Both the position numbers and the translations under genes were made by a program. 64,000 nucleotides of DNA from Pseudomonas laurylsulfatiphila (GTDB lineage: Bacteria; Pseudomonadota; Gammaproteobacteria; Pseudomonadales; Pseudomonadaceae): assembly GCF_002934665.1 (NCBI RefSeq), contig NZ_NIRS01000006.1, forward strand, positions 186,001 through 250,000. Reading direction: 5' to 3'. Shown piece after piece: positions 51,313-60,392 of this stretch. Every line of letters starts with the position of its first letter. The stretch's first letter is position 1. The notes under the pieces are model-generated. The model had not been told where the DNA came from, did no database searches, and saw only the letters and a list, made by a program, of their open reading frames with translations.

Positions 51313-52320
51313 TCACTGCTTTGCAGTATCAGTGGCGGCGACTTTCTTGTCAGCCGTGGAGGCTTTGGCTGGCGTGGTTTTCTTCGCCGGCGTTGCGGTT
51401 TTCGCAGGTGCTTTCTTGGCCGCCGCTTTTTTCGCCGGGGCTTTTTTCGTCGCTGGAACAGCAGCCTTTTTAGTCGCCGGGGCTGGTGTCACCGGCTTGG
51501 CGACCGGTTTGACGTCAGCGGCTGCAACCATGCTCACAGGGGCTGGGGCCGGCATGTTGTACTTGCTCAGCAGCGCGACCATGGTGTTCTGCGGGGTCAC
51601 CAGCAGTTCCACGCGGCGGTTCAGCGCACGCCCTTGCACGCTGTCGTTGGCGGCACGCGGCGCATCACCACCCAGGCCACGCAGCATCAGGCGATCACGC
51701 TGCAAACCACTGAGACGGAAAATCGCCGCAACGGCCTGGGCGCGTTCCTGGCTCAGTTTGACGTTGGCAGGCGCCGCGCCGGACGTATCGCTGTGGCCGA
51801 GGATCAACACAGCGGTCTTTGGATCGGCTTCAAGGATCTTGGCAACGCGGGTAAACGGACCGAGCGTGACCGGCAGCAGCATGGCCGGACGATCAGGGTT
51901 GAACGAGCCTTCGACCGGCGCCGTCACCACCAGCACGTTTTCGCGGCGCTCGAGTTGCAGGTTGCTGTCCTTGACCGCCTCGCGCAGACGCGGTTCGTAG
52001 TCGTCAAGCCAGGCCTGGGTGACCTTCGGGTCGGGCATCGGCACGGCCTTGGCGGCACTCTGCTCGTTACTGCCGAACGGCCACCACCACTTGCTGCCGC
52101 TATCGGTTTCGGCCTTGGCCACCGCCACGGGTTTGACTTCAGGTTTCACTTCCGGCTTGGCCACGGGCTTGCCGGCGCTGTCGTCGGAACCGAACGGCCA
52201 GTACCAGTGGCTGGCGCTTTCAGTCTTGGCGACAGGTGCCGTCGCGTCTTTCTGTGGAGTCTGTGCGCAACCGGTAATGGCGAAGCACAGGGCCAAAGCG
52301 AGGGTTTTATTGGATGACAT
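51313..52320 (-). CDS. OmpA-domain lipoprotein with lysine/alanine/proline-rich tail
   Basis: This 335-residue protein has a lipoprotein signal ending AITGC, Cys18. A repeated WPFGS motif occurs at 41-45 and 80-84, each within an acidic/basic linker. The peptidoglycan-binding OmpA domain spans about 145-245 (ILGHSDTSGAAPANVKLSQE, GLGGDAPRAANDSVQGRALN). The final 70 residues (266-335) are almost only Ala, Lys, Pro and Thr, like a eukaryotic histone H1 tail (KKAPAKKAAAKKAPAK). It is expected in the outer membrane, anchored to peptidoglycan. It lies 25 bp upstream of pdxH and may be co-transcribed with it. The tail may contact peptidoglycan or LPS; this is inference. Confidence 0.8.
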   Translation of the reverse strand: MSSNKTLALALCFAITGCAQTPQKDATAPVAKTESASHWYWPFGSDDSAGKPVAKPEVKPEVKPVAVAKAETDSGSKWWWPFGSNEQSAAKAVPMPDPKVTQAWLDDYEPRLREAVKDSNLQLERRENVLVVTAPVEGSFNPDRPAMLLPVTLGPFTRVAKILEADPKTAVLILGHSDTSGAAPANVKLSQERAQAVAAIFRLSGLQRDRLMLRGLGGDAPRAANDSVQGRALNRRVELLVTPQNTMVALLSKYNMPAPAPVSMVAAADVKPVAKPVTPAPATKKAAVPATKKAPAKKAAAKKAPAKTATPAKKTTPAKASTADKKVAATDTAKQ

Positions 52321-52433
52321 TGGATATCCACAAAAATGAAGTCGAAAAAATCAGGCCACGTCGGCCCGCACAAACTGACGGTTTGAAACTGAAAAGGCTA
52401 TCGGGTTCCAGCCCTGGGGACCGACAGCCGCTT

Positions 52434-53585
52434 TTACAGACAAGTGGCCAGAACCCGCACCAGCTTTTGCGCGCGCGGGTCCATCAAGACGTAGGGGCCC
52501 AGGGTATTTGTCACAAATCCGAAGGCTACATCGTGCTCCGGGTCGGCAAAGCCGATGGAGCCGCCGGCACCCGGATGACCAAACGCCCGCGGGCCAAGGC
52601 CGAAGGTGGCATTGGCAACGTCCGGTTGATCGAGCATGCAACCCAGGCCGAAACGGGTCCGGGTCAGTAAAGTCTTGTCCTCGCCGAGGCTGTGCTCACG
52701 AGTCAACTCATCGAGCATTTCGCTTTCCAGCAGGCTGCCGTCGAGCAGGCCGGCGTAGAAGCCGGCCAGGCTACGGGCATTGCCATGGCCATTGGCGGCC
52801 GGCTGCTGCATGCGTCGCCACTCGGGTTTGTTGGTGCTGGTCATGATCGACGGTGGGTTGGTGAACGCCCGGGTCGTCATGGCCGTTGGCTCACGCATGG
52901 TCACTTGCAGCAGGCGCTGGGCGGCGGCATCGCCGACATTGCCCTTGCCCCGCGCAATGTGGGCCACGCGATGGAACTCTTCGTCGGCCAGCCCCACATG
53001 GAAGTCCAGGCCCAACGGTTTGGCGACCCGCGCGACAATGGATTCCCCCGGTCCACGACCATCGGCACGGCGCAGCAATTCGCCGACCAGCCAGCCATAA
53101 GTGATCGCCGCGTACCCGTGGCCTTCGCCCGGCGTCCACCACGGCGTTTCGGCAGCCAGGGCGTCGACCATGGTTTGCCAGTCGTAGAGGGCTTCGGGGG
53201 CCAGCAACTCACGCAATGCCGGAAGGCCGGCTTGATGGCAGAGCAGTTGACGCAAGGTGACGGACGCTTTGCCGGCAGCGGCAAATTCGGGCCAGTAGCG
53301 CGCCACCGGCGCATCCAGTTGCAGCTTGCCTTCGGCCACCAGTTGCAGCGCGGTGACGGCGGTAAAGGTCTTGGTGCAGGAGAACAGGTTAGCGATGGTA
53401 TCACTATGCCAGGCCTCGGCCCCGTCCTTGTCGGCGGTGCCTGCCCACAGATCGAGGACGGTTTCGCCACCAATCTGAATGCACAATGCTGCGCCACGCT
53501 CCTGGGGATCGTCGAACAGCGCCGCGAAAGCCTCTCGCACCGCTTCGAACTTAAGCTCGTAATGACCCTGAATCTGCACCCGCAA
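52434..53585 (-). CDS. Serine hydrolase/esterase of the beta-lactamase fold (EstB-like)
   Basis: This 383-residue family VIII-type esterase, related to class C beta-lactamase, has the catalytic S-x-x-K motif SCTK in LFSCTKTFTAVTAL, the YxN-equivalent YAAITYGWLVGEL, and the third motif HPGAGGSIGFAD. It has no signal peptide, so it is likely cytoplasmic, and is probably an esterase rather than a beta-lactamase. The ATG is at 53585. It is 113 bp from the OmpA lipoprotein on the same strand. Confidence 0.85.
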   Translation of the reverse strand: MRVQIQGHYELKFEAVREAFAALFDDPQERGAALCIQIGGETVLDLWAGTADKDGAEAWHSDTIANLFSCTKTFTAVTALQLVAEGKLQLDAPVARYWPEFAAAGKASVTLRQLLCHQAGLPALRELLAPEALYDWQTMVDALAAETPWWTPGEGHGYAAITYGWLVGELLRRADGRGPGESIVARVAKPLGLDFHVGLADEEFHRVAHIARGKGNVGDAAAQRLLQVTMREPTAMTTRAFTNPPSIMTSTNKPEWRRMQQPAANGHGNARSLAGFYAGLLDGSLLESEMLDELTREHSLGEDKTLLTRTRFGLGCMLDQPDVANATFGLGPRAFGHPGAGGSIGFADPEHDVAFGFVTNTLGPYVLMDPRAQKLVRVLATCL

Positions 53586-53688
53586 CTCTCCGGATTAACG
53601 CTCTACAAAGTGGCGGGCATTGTTCCAGCCCTTGAGGGTTTTGGGAACAGGGGCGGGCTGGGCGGTTGTTTCGCCGCGGCCGAAAAAT

Positions 53689-53736
53689 GTAGGAGCGCTG
53701 CGCGCTCCAACGGGGGCAAGCCCCCTCGCCACAGGG
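53689..53736. repeat. Composite REP-like palindromes
   Basis: GGAGCGCTGCGCGCTCC (53692-53708) and GGGGGCAAGCCCCC (53712-53725) lie next to each other between the esterase and glycosidase genes. The second core also occurs at 59175-59188. Confidence 0.75.
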
Positions 53737-53745
53737 TTTCAGCTT

Positions 53746-56238
53746 TTAATGACCTTTGCCGGAATGCCCACCCGCGCCCTTCCCCGGCCCCTTGCCGGCC
53801 TCGGCCTTGCGACCGCCCTCCGCATCGTGGCTGGCTTTGTCGGCGTCAGCCGTAGCCTTCCCGGCCTCTTTGCCCAATTGTTCGACCGTCGCCAGGTTGC
53901 TCTTGCGCACGCTGTCGACAAAGCCCTGGAACGGCAGATCCGTGATGCCCACCAACCCGAAGTGACCGTTTTCACCGTCAAGCAAGCGCCCGGTGACCGG
54001 TTGATCGAGGTACTGGAACCAATGAACACCGACAATCGACGGCTCGCTCATTGCCTGCTTGAGGAAGTTGGTATACGCCGTACCACGGTCCTCCTCTTTC
54101 GCCAACGGCGTGACGCCGCCCCAGAACGGCCCACGATCAGTCGAACCGACATTGAACTCGGTGATCAGCACCGGTTTGTCGAGACTGCGCAACTTGGCGA
54201 AGTCGTAACCATCCTGGGGTTGCAGGGTGTACATGTTGAAGCTCAGCACGTCGCAATACTGGGCGCAGGACTCCACGGCTTCCGGCGTGCTGATGGCGAA
54301 ACGGCCACCGAGCAGCAACTGGTTTGGTGCGTGCCACTTGAGTGAGTCGGAGATGGTCTTGAAGTAAGTGTCGGCGAAGACCTTCTGGAAGTATTTGAAG
54401 TCGGCTTCGATTTCCGGGTGCTCGGCGCTCGGCAGCGGTGGCACGAATCCCGGATCCTCCATCAGTTCCCAGGCGGGCAGATCAATGCCCCAGGCATTCG
54501 ACAGGCCCGCCTGATTGCGGTACTTGTCCCGCAGTTGCTTGAGGAATGCACGTTTGGCCGGCACGTCGGTGGTCATTTTCAAGGTGCCGTAGGCCAGGGC
54601 ATAACGGGCTTTCGGATCATCCCCGGGACCGGCCCAGGCCAGTTCGTTGTCGGCGTAGTAACCGATCAGCCACGGATCGTCACGATGGTCGCGGGCGGCA
54701 ATCGCCACTGCACGCTCGGTGGCCATGGCAAAACGCGGGTCGAACGGGTCGGGCATGCCGCCCCACCAGTCGGTACCGGTGCTGATGCTGGCGTAGTCGC
54801 CGACGATCGACAGCGGCAAGGTGTATGGCACGCGATCGGCGTTGCCCAGTACCGGGGCGCTCCAGTTGCCGATGGTGTTGAAGCCCCAGGCCTGCAGGCG
54901 ATCAAGGGTGTGGCTGGCCCAGCGTTGCTCGTCGAACAACGCTTTGCACGGTTCGACCGATGTTGGCTGTGCCGCTGTTGCTACCGTCGCTTCAGTCTTG
55001 GCGGCTTCGGCGACGCCGGACTCGGCGGTTGCAGGAGCGACGGGTTGCTCCGCAGCCTTGGTCGCTGTCGCTTCAACCGCATCCGCCTTGGCCGCAGCGG
55101 CGACGCCCGCTTTGGTTTCGCTGCCCAACGCGCAAGGATCGCCATACAGACGCTGCAGGTTGGCACCGTAGAAGTCGTACCAGCGCCCGGCATTGTAGCC
55201 GCGCCCTTGATCGGCACCATTGCCGCCACGATTGTCGCCTTCGCCGTAGTGGCTGGCCAGCACCTCGTCAGCCTTGGGCAGGGATTCGAACATCCACTCG
55301 CGACCGGCCACATAGGTCTGGTTGACATCCGGGGCCACGGTATTGACCCCAAGGGAATAGAACGGGTGGCCTTCAGGCGTCACCAGATACCATCGACCGT
55401 TGCGCTTCTCCGTGCGGAAAAAGCCGCTGGCCTTGAATGACGGGCCTTTGCTCAAACCACCGAACTTGTCCAGGGAAGACTTCTCGCGCTCAGCCAGCCA
55501 GGTTTTCAGTTGTTGCTGTTCCTTGGCGGCGGCGCTTTTGAGCTGCTCGTCGTTGCTGACTTTTTCCGGCCATTTGGCCCGGGTCGACTGGCCGTACGCA
55601 TCCACCAACCCGCCATACACGGCCTGGCTGACCGACTCACTGTCCTGCACACCAAAGCGCTCCAGCAGGATGCTTTGCGCGGCTTTGGGCTGGTCCATCG
55701 ACAACGTCACGGACACCACCTGGCTGCGATCCAGCTCACCGGCGCTGCTGGCCAGCAACACACGCTGGCCCTCAACGGTCATCGGCATCGGCGGGCCGGC
55801 CTTCATGCCCTGGCTCAACGGCGATGTTGCTTGCAGCGGCACCAACAGGGTTTGCGCAGGCCCGGCCGGCAGATCGACGCGACTGACCAGGGTCTTGCCG
55901 TCGTTGCTCTGGATGGTCACATACAGGGTCAGCGCCCAGTTCATCGCGCTCTGGATTCGCAGGCTCATGACGCCCGACTGCGACCAGTCCCAGGCACCGG
56001 TTTGCGGGGCCAGGCGCAACGTCGGCCGGGCGACCGGGTTGAAGGTCACCCGGCGCAGCACTTCGCCTTCAGGAGTTTGCTCGGCGTTGGATTGCGGCAG
56101 GCTGGCGTCCTGTGTCGCCACCTGGACCACGTCGGCGGGGCGCACGAAGTTGAACAGCGTCTGCTGGCTGGCAGGTGCGGCCAACAGCGGTGTTGCGAAC
56201 AACAGGGCAAATACGGCAGGCAACGAACGGCAAATCAT
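53746..56238 (-). CDS. Periplasmic clan GH-A glycoside hydrolase (agarase-like)
   Basis: This 830-residue protein has a signal peptide ending PLLAAPA (about residue 22). An N-terminal beta domain reaches to about 210, followed by a (beta/alpha)8 catalytic domain from about 270 to 760. The acid/base Glu532 is in YYADNELAW and the nucleophile Glu694 in LITEFNVGS; both catalytic motifs resemble beta-agarase/GH86-like and GH-A enzymes. An Ala/Thr/Glu-rich insertion (373-429) sits between Cys369 and Cys431. The C-terminal 50 residues are Gly/Lys/His-rich. I chose the ATG at 56238 with AGGGAGAA upstream; a TTG ten codons earlier is less likely. It may degrade a polysaccharide in the envelope or exopolysaccharide; the substrate is unknown. 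Confidence 0.82.
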   Translation of the reverse strand: MICRSLPAVFALLFATPLLAAPASQQTLFNFVRPADVVQVATQDASLPQSNAEQTPEGEVLRRVTFNPVARPTLRLAPQTGAWDWSQSGVMSLRIQSAMNWALTLYVTIQSNDGKTLVSRVDLPAGPAQTLLVPLQATSPLSQGMKAGPPMPMTVEGQRVLLASSAGELDRSQVVSVTLSMDQPKAAQSILLERFGVQDSESVSQAVYGGLVDAYGQSTRAKWPEKVSNDEQLKSAAAKEQQQLKTWLAEREKSSLDKFGGLSKGPSFKASGFFRTEKRNGRWYLVTPEGHPFYSLGVNTVAPDVNQTYVAGREWMFESLPKADEVLASHYGEGDNRGGNGADQGRGYNAGRWYDFYGANLQRLYGDPCALGSETKAGVAAAAKADAVEATATKAAEQPVAPATAESGVAEAAKTEATVATAAQPTSVEPCKALFDEQRWASHTLDRLQAWGFNTIGNWSAPVLGNADRVPYTLPLSIVGDYASISTGTDWWGGMPDPFDPRFAMATERAVAIAARDHRDDPWLIGYYADNELAWAGPGDDPKARYALAYGTLKMTTDVPAKRAFLKQLRDKYRNQAGLSNAWGIDLPAWELMEDPGFVPPLPSAEHPEIEADFKYFQKVFADTYFKTISDSLKWHAPNQLLLGGRFAISTPEAVESCAQYCDVLSFNMYTLQPQDGYDFAKLRSLDKPVLITEFNVGSTDRGPFWGGVTPLAKEEDRGTAYTNFLKQAMSEPSIVGVHWFQYLDQPVTGRLLDGENGHFGLVGITDLPFQGFVDSVRKSNLATVEQLGKEAGKATADADKASHDAEGGRKAEAGKGPGKGAGGHSGKGH

Positions 56239-56334
56239 GAGAACGAAATTCTCCCTAACGACCTTCAATGGGCCAGTGAAAAAGCGGTGGCAGAGAGATA
56301 GACAACGCGGTGGGCAAAACTGCCCACCGGTGCT

Positions 56335-58479
56335 TCAGGAAATTTCTCGACGGAACGGCGGCAACGCGTTGAGGATGGCTTTGCCATAGCGCTGGGTCAC
56401 CAGGCGCCGGTCGAGCAAGGTGATGGTGCCGCGGTCTTCTTCGGTGCGCAGCAAGCGACCGCAGGCCTGGACCAGTTTCAGCGAGGCGTCCGGTACGGAG
56501 ATTTCCATGAATGGATTGCCGCCCCGGGCTTCGATCCATTCCGACAGCGCCGCTTCGACGGGATCATCGGGTACCGAGAATGGAATCTTGGCAATGACCA
56601 CGTGCTCGCAATAGGCACCGGGCAAGTCGACCCCTTCGGCGAAGCTCGCCAGGCCGAACAGCACGCTGGAATCCCCGCCATCGACCCGCGCCTTGTGCTT
56701 GTTCAGGGTCTCCTGTTTCGACAGGTTGCCCTGAATGAACACTTGCTTGCGCCAGTCGCGGTCCAGGCCATCGAACACGTCCTGCATCTGTTTGCGCGAG
56801 GAAAACAGCACCAACGTGCCCCGCGAGCCCTCGACCAGTTCCGGCAGGTCACGAATGATCGCCGCGGTATGTGCCGCTGCATCACGGGGATCGGCGTTCA
56901 GGTTCGGCACCCGCAGCACACCGGCGTCGGCATGATGGAACGGGCTTGGCACCACCGCCGTCACGGCTTTTTTCGGCAGTCCGGCACGCATGCGGAAGCG
57001 GTCGAAGGTACCGAGGGCAGTCAAGGTCGCCGACGTCACCAGGCAGCCATACGCCACGTTCCACAGATTACGGCGAAGCATTTCCGCCGCGAGGATGGGA
57101 CTGGCGTTGACCTCGATGTCGAACAGCGATCCGCTTTCGGCCAGGGTCAGCCAGCGGGCCATGGGTGGGTTGTCTTCCGGGTCTTCGACGGTGAAGGCGG
57201 TCCACAGCTCCCAGTTACCGGAAGAACGCGACAACAGGCTGCCGAACAGCGGGTACCACTCTTCAGCCTGGTTGCTGGCGATGCCAATGTTGACCTCGCC
57301 GTCCATGCCTTCCTTGAGCAGCTCGGTCAGGCGGGTGAACAAGTCGGTCAGCCGTGCGAAGCCTTTCTTCAGTTCGATGCCCATTTCACGCATGTGCTCG
57401 GGAATCACCCCGCCGACAAATCGGTGACGCGGGCGCTCGCGGCCTTCGACGTCTTCGCCGGGTTTGAAATCGGCGATCTGCTCGCACGCGGTGAACATGA
57501 ACTGCTGCTGGGTCTTGATCTCCCGCGCCAGCTCCGGCACCTGCTCGATCAACTTGCCCAGGTCGCCCGGCAACGGGTGCTGGGCGAGCAATTTGGTGAG
57601 GTTCTTGGCGGTGGTTTCCAGCCAGTCGGCGGTGGAGCGCAGGCGCGTGTAATGGGCGAAGTGGCCGATGGCCTTGTCCGGCAGGTGATGGCCTTCGTCG
57701 AACACGTAGATGGTGTCGCGCGGGTCCGGCAGTACGGCGCCGCCCCCCAGGGCCAGGTCAGCCAGGACCATGTCGTGGTTGGTGACGATCACGTCGACTT
57801 TGCCCATGCCTTCGCGGGCCTTGTAGAAAGCGCACTGGCCGAAGTTCGGGCAATGACGGTTGGTGCACTGGCTGTGATCGGTGGTCAGGCGCGCCCAGTC
57901 GGCGTCTTCCAGGGCGGTGGACCAACTGTCGCGGTCGCCGTCCCACTTATTGCCGGCGAGCTTCTCGATCATGCTGGTGAACAGCTTCTGGCTGGCCTCG
58001 TCGACCTCGATCTTGAAGCCTTCTTCTTCGAACAGTTGCGCAGTGGCCGTCTGCGCGTGGCCTTCCTGGAGCAACATGTCGAGTTTGGACAGGCACATGT
58101 AGCGCCCGCGCCCCTTGGCCAGGGCGAAGCTGAAGTTCAGCCCGCTGTTGCGCATCAGGTCGGGCAAGTCCTTGTAGACGATCTGCTCCTGCAGGGCCAC
58201 GGTGGCCGTGGCGATCACCAGGCGCTTGCCGGCGGCCTTGGCCGTGGGAATCGCCGCCAGGCTGTAGGCCACGGTCTTGCCGGTACCGGTACCGGCTTCC
58301 ACCGCGACAATCGCGGGGTCGCCACTGCGCCGGCCTTCGTCGTCGGTGTCGATGTCACCCAGGACCTTGGCGATTTCGGCGATCATCAGGCGTTGGCCGT
58401 AGCGCGGCTTGAGGCTCTTGGCTTCGAGAAAACGCGAGTAGGCGCCCTGGATCGTGGTTTTGAGTTCGGTGCTGATCAT
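56335..58479 (-). CDS. dinG: ATP-dependent DNA helicase DinG
   Basis: This 714-residue XPD-family 5'-3' helicase unwinds D-loops and R-loops. Walker A AGTGTGKT is at 62-69. The four iron-sulfur cysteines are visible: Cys129 (RYMCLSK), Cys205, Cys210 and Cys216 (CTNRHCPNFGQC). A DEGH box (VFDEGHHLPD) and the C-terminal helicase domain GRLLRTEEDRGTITLLD with QACGRLLR follow. Length matches E. coli DinG (716). The ATG is at 58479. It is divergent from the CopD-like gene by 99 bp. Confidence 0.94.
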   Translation of the reverse strand: MISTELKTTIQGAYSRFLEAKSLKPRYGQRLMIAEIAKVLGDIDTDDEGRRSGDPAIVAVEAGTGTGKTVAYSLAAIPTAKAAGKRLVIATATVALQEQIVYKDLPDLMRNSGLNFSFALAKGRGRYMCLSKLDMLLQEGHAQTATAQLFEEEGFKIEVDEASQKLFTSMIEKLAGNKWDGDRDSWSTALEDADWARLTTDHSQCTNRHCPNFGQCAFYKAREGMGKVDVIVTNHDMVLADLALGGGAVLPDPRDTIYVFDEGHHLPDKAIGHFAHYTRLRSTADWLETTAKNLTKLLAQHPLPGDLGKLIEQVPELAREIKTQQQFMFTACEQIADFKPGEDVEGRERPRHRFVGGVIPEHMREMGIELKKGFARLTDLFTRLTELLKEGMDGEVNIGIASNQAEEWYPLFGSLLSRSSGNWELWTAFTVEDPEDNPPMARWLTLAESGSLFDIEVNASPILAAEMLRRNLWNVAYGCLVTSATLTALGTFDRFRMRAGLPKKAVTAVVPSPFHHADAGVLRVPNLNADPRDAAAHTAAIIRDLPELVEGSRGTLVLFSSRKQMQDVFDGLDRDWRKQVFIQGNLSKQETLNKHKARVDGGDSSVLFGLASFAEGVDLPGAYCEHVVIAKIPFSVPDDPVEAALSEWIEARGGNPFMEISVPDASLKLVQACGRLLRTEEDRGTITLLDRRLVTQRYGKAILNALPPFRREIS

Positions 58480-58578
58480 GGATTGTCGGGCGCAAAAAAC
58501 GCTGGATAAATTTTCAGTGGTTCGGATCGACGGCTATCATACCCCGCTAATGAATCCTGCGCAGAACGGAGTACCCGA

Positions 58579-59043
58579 ATGACACCTTTTAGCCTCATAT
58601 ATAGCCTGCATGTACTGGCGGCCCTGGTCTGGGTCGGCGGCATGTTTTTCGCCTGGATGGTCCTGCGCCCCGCCGCGATCACGGCACTTGAAGGCCCGGC
58701 CCGGCTGAAGTTGTGGGTAGAAGTGTTTCAAGGTTTTTTCCGCTGGGTCTGGGTGGCGGTGGTGCTGTTGCCGGTCACTGGCGTAGGCATGCTGCATATG
58801 CACTTCAACGGCTTTGAAGCCGCACCGCGCTATGTGCAAGTGATGATGGGCCTGTATGTGGTGATGACCGCGCTGTTTATCCGCATTCAGGCGCTGATGC
58901 TGCCGGAGCTGCGCACCGCCGTGGCCGGACAGGATTGGCCGGCGGGTGCTGCGATACTGGGGCGGATTCGCCGGTTGGTGGGGATCAATCTGTTGGTGGG
59001 GTTGGCGGTGGTGGCGATTGCGGCGGCTCGGCCGATGTTTTGA
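58579..59043 (+). CDS. CopD-like four-helix membrane protein
   Basis: This 154-residue protein has four membrane helices. LIYSLHVLAALVWVGGMFFA at the N-terminus holds His and Trp typical of the CopD/DUF2269-like family; HMHFNGFEAAPRYVQVMMGL follows. The conserved His residues might bind copper or haem. No operon partner is evident. The start at 58579 has GGAG 14 bases upstream. Confidence 0.78.
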   Translation: MTPFSLIYSLHVLAALVWVGGMFFAWMVLRPAAITALEGPARLKLWVEVFQGFFRWVWVAVVLLPVTGVGMLHMHFNGFEAAPRYVQVMMGLYVVMTALFIRIQALMLPELRTAVAGQDWPAGAAILGRIRRLVGINLLVGLAVVAIAAARPMF

Positions 59044-59067
59044 AGTACCTGTGGCCGGAGTTGCTGT

Positions 59068-59206
59068 TGTGGCGAGGGAACTTGCTCCCGCTGGGTCGCG
59101 AAGCGACCCAGATTCGGTATCCGCAATTTCTCTGAAGGTATGCGGTGCCCGGTTTGCGACGGCTTCGCCGCCGAACGGGGGCAAGCCCCCTCGCCACAGG
59201 GTTCTC
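59068..59206. repeat. REP-like repeats downstream of the CopD-like gene
   Basis: A GGCGAGGGAACTTGCTCCCGC-type element begins near 59072 and is followed by CTGGGTCGCGAAGCGACCCAG (59092-59112) and CGGGGGCAAGCCCCC (59174-59188). They belong to the same broad REP group as the one at 53689. The stretch holds no gene. Confidence 0.7.
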
Positions 59207-59214
59207 GGCGTTTC

Positions 59215-59973
59215 TTACAACCGCTGGACCGTCACCGAACCCGCGGCGCCTTCAGACCCCGGCTGCCCGTCGGCGCCAGGTTTACCGCTCTTGCCGCCAT
59301 CGGCCTTGTAGACCAGGCAGCCCTTGGCCTTGCCGCCCGCCCCCGGCTTGCCGCCCGGGCCGGCCAGGCCACCGGCGCCGCCAGCCACCTGCACCTTGAT
59401 CCGGTCTGCCGGAAAGTCGTGCGGCACTGCCAACTTGACCAACGCACCCGGCGCGCCGGGTTGACCATTGCTGCCATCACTGCCATCGGCACCGCGACCG
59501 GCCTGGCCCCAGGTGCAGCCAGGGTCCTGACCGTTGGCGCCATCCAGGCCGACAAATCCCGGTGCGCCTGCGCCGCCTCGTGCGTCCACCAACAACTGCG
59601 GTGCATTCAGTGTCTTGATCTGCAAATCAAGATTGCGCCCGGAGCGGGCGGCCTTCTGATAGGTTCCGGGCGCGCCACGCGCGGTGATCTGGCTGCCTTC
59701 GGACAAATCAGCGCGACGGACCTTCAGCGCCAGCGCCTGCTCTCCCGGCACAATGGCGATGCGCGCTTCACGTCCCAGATGCAACTCACCCACGGTGACT
59801 TCGGTGACGTTCGAAGGAATCAGCAAAGTGCCGTAATCGGCCACTTCCAGGCGTTCCAGTTGCAGGGTGCTGGCGGTGTTGGGCAAGCGCATCAGCGAGT
59901 TGGGTTCGACACTCACCACCTGTGCGCTGGCCAATGGACTGATGAGTGCGGCGAGCAGACAGAGTTTACGCAT
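59215..59973 (-). CDS. Secreted collagen-like glycine-rich protein
   Basis: This 252-residue protein has a signal peptide ending PLASA (about 17). Next comes a beta-rich region (residues 20-125, with LQLERLEVADYGTLLIPSNV). Two glycine-rich tracts follow at 133-177 (GAPGFVGLDGANGQDPG, GADGSDGSNGQPGAPG) and 199-246 (GPGGKPGAGGKAKG, GKPGADGQPGSEGAAG). Many triplets are Gly-X-Y, but the frame is interrupted, so a stable collagen triple helix is uncertain. Its start overlaps the upstream DUF1145-type gene by 8 bp, so the two are probably one unit. The role is unknown; it may be a surface or matrix protein. Confidence 0.72.
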   Translation of the reverse strand: MRKLCLLAALISPLASAQVVSVEPNSLMRLPNTASTLQLERLEVADYGTLLIPSNVTEVTVGELHLGREARIAIVPGEQALALKVRRADLSEGSQITARGAPGTYQKAARSGRNLDLQIKTLNAPQLLVDARGGAGAPGFVGLDGANGQDPGCTWGQAGRGADGSDGSNGQPGAPGALVKLAVPHDFPADRIKVQVAGGAGGLAGPGGKPGAGGKAKGCLVYKADGGKSGKPGADGQPGSEGAAGSVTVQRL

Positions 59974-60244
59974 GGGAAGCCTTCGAAGCGCTGGGGGCTG
60001 GAATGGTTTGCAGGTGGAATACACCGAAAATGACGATCCTCAGGCGGTCAAGCCAGGGATGGGCCCGACCTCGCAGGCTGCGATAACACAACAGTGCTTC
60101 CAGAAGATGGATGAACCCCAACAGGCCGCCGGCCAGATTGACCAACAGGTGCAGCGGAAAGACAAATGGCGTGAGCTGATTGACCAGCACCACCAACCAG
60201 AACAGCAGGGTCAATAACCGCCCCAGCCCCCATAAGACCTTCAT
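59966..60244 (-). CDS. DUF1145-type small membrane protein (92 aa)
   Basis: Two to three membrane helices are visible (LTLLFWLVVLVNQL, VFPLHLLVNLAGGLLGFIHL, IVIFGVFHLQTI). The opening MKVLWGLGRLLTLLFWLVV is the DUF1145 pattern of Pseudomonas. The function is unknown. The stop lies 8 bp inside the start of the collagen-like gene. Confidence 0.72.
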   Translation of the reverse strand: MKVLWGLGRLLTLLFWLVVLVNQLTPFVFPLHLLVNLAGGLLGFIHLLEALLCYRSLRGRAHPWLDRLRIVIFGVFHLQTIPAPSASKASHA

Positions 60245-60392
60245 ACGCTCCCCCGATGAGAATTATTGTTTGGGCGCACAGTAACGGCTTCCGCGCGGGA
60301 TAAGCCAGAGGGCAATGGAAAAATCTTCATGAAGGCCGCCGAACGGCCGTCGCAGCGCTCACAACTGTCGCTCGACGGCTCTATCTCTTGGC

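Noticed and set aside
56602..58509. 635-codon plus-strand ORF inside dinG
   Set aside because: DinG has intact Walker and iron-sulfur motifs, so the opposite frame is a shadow.
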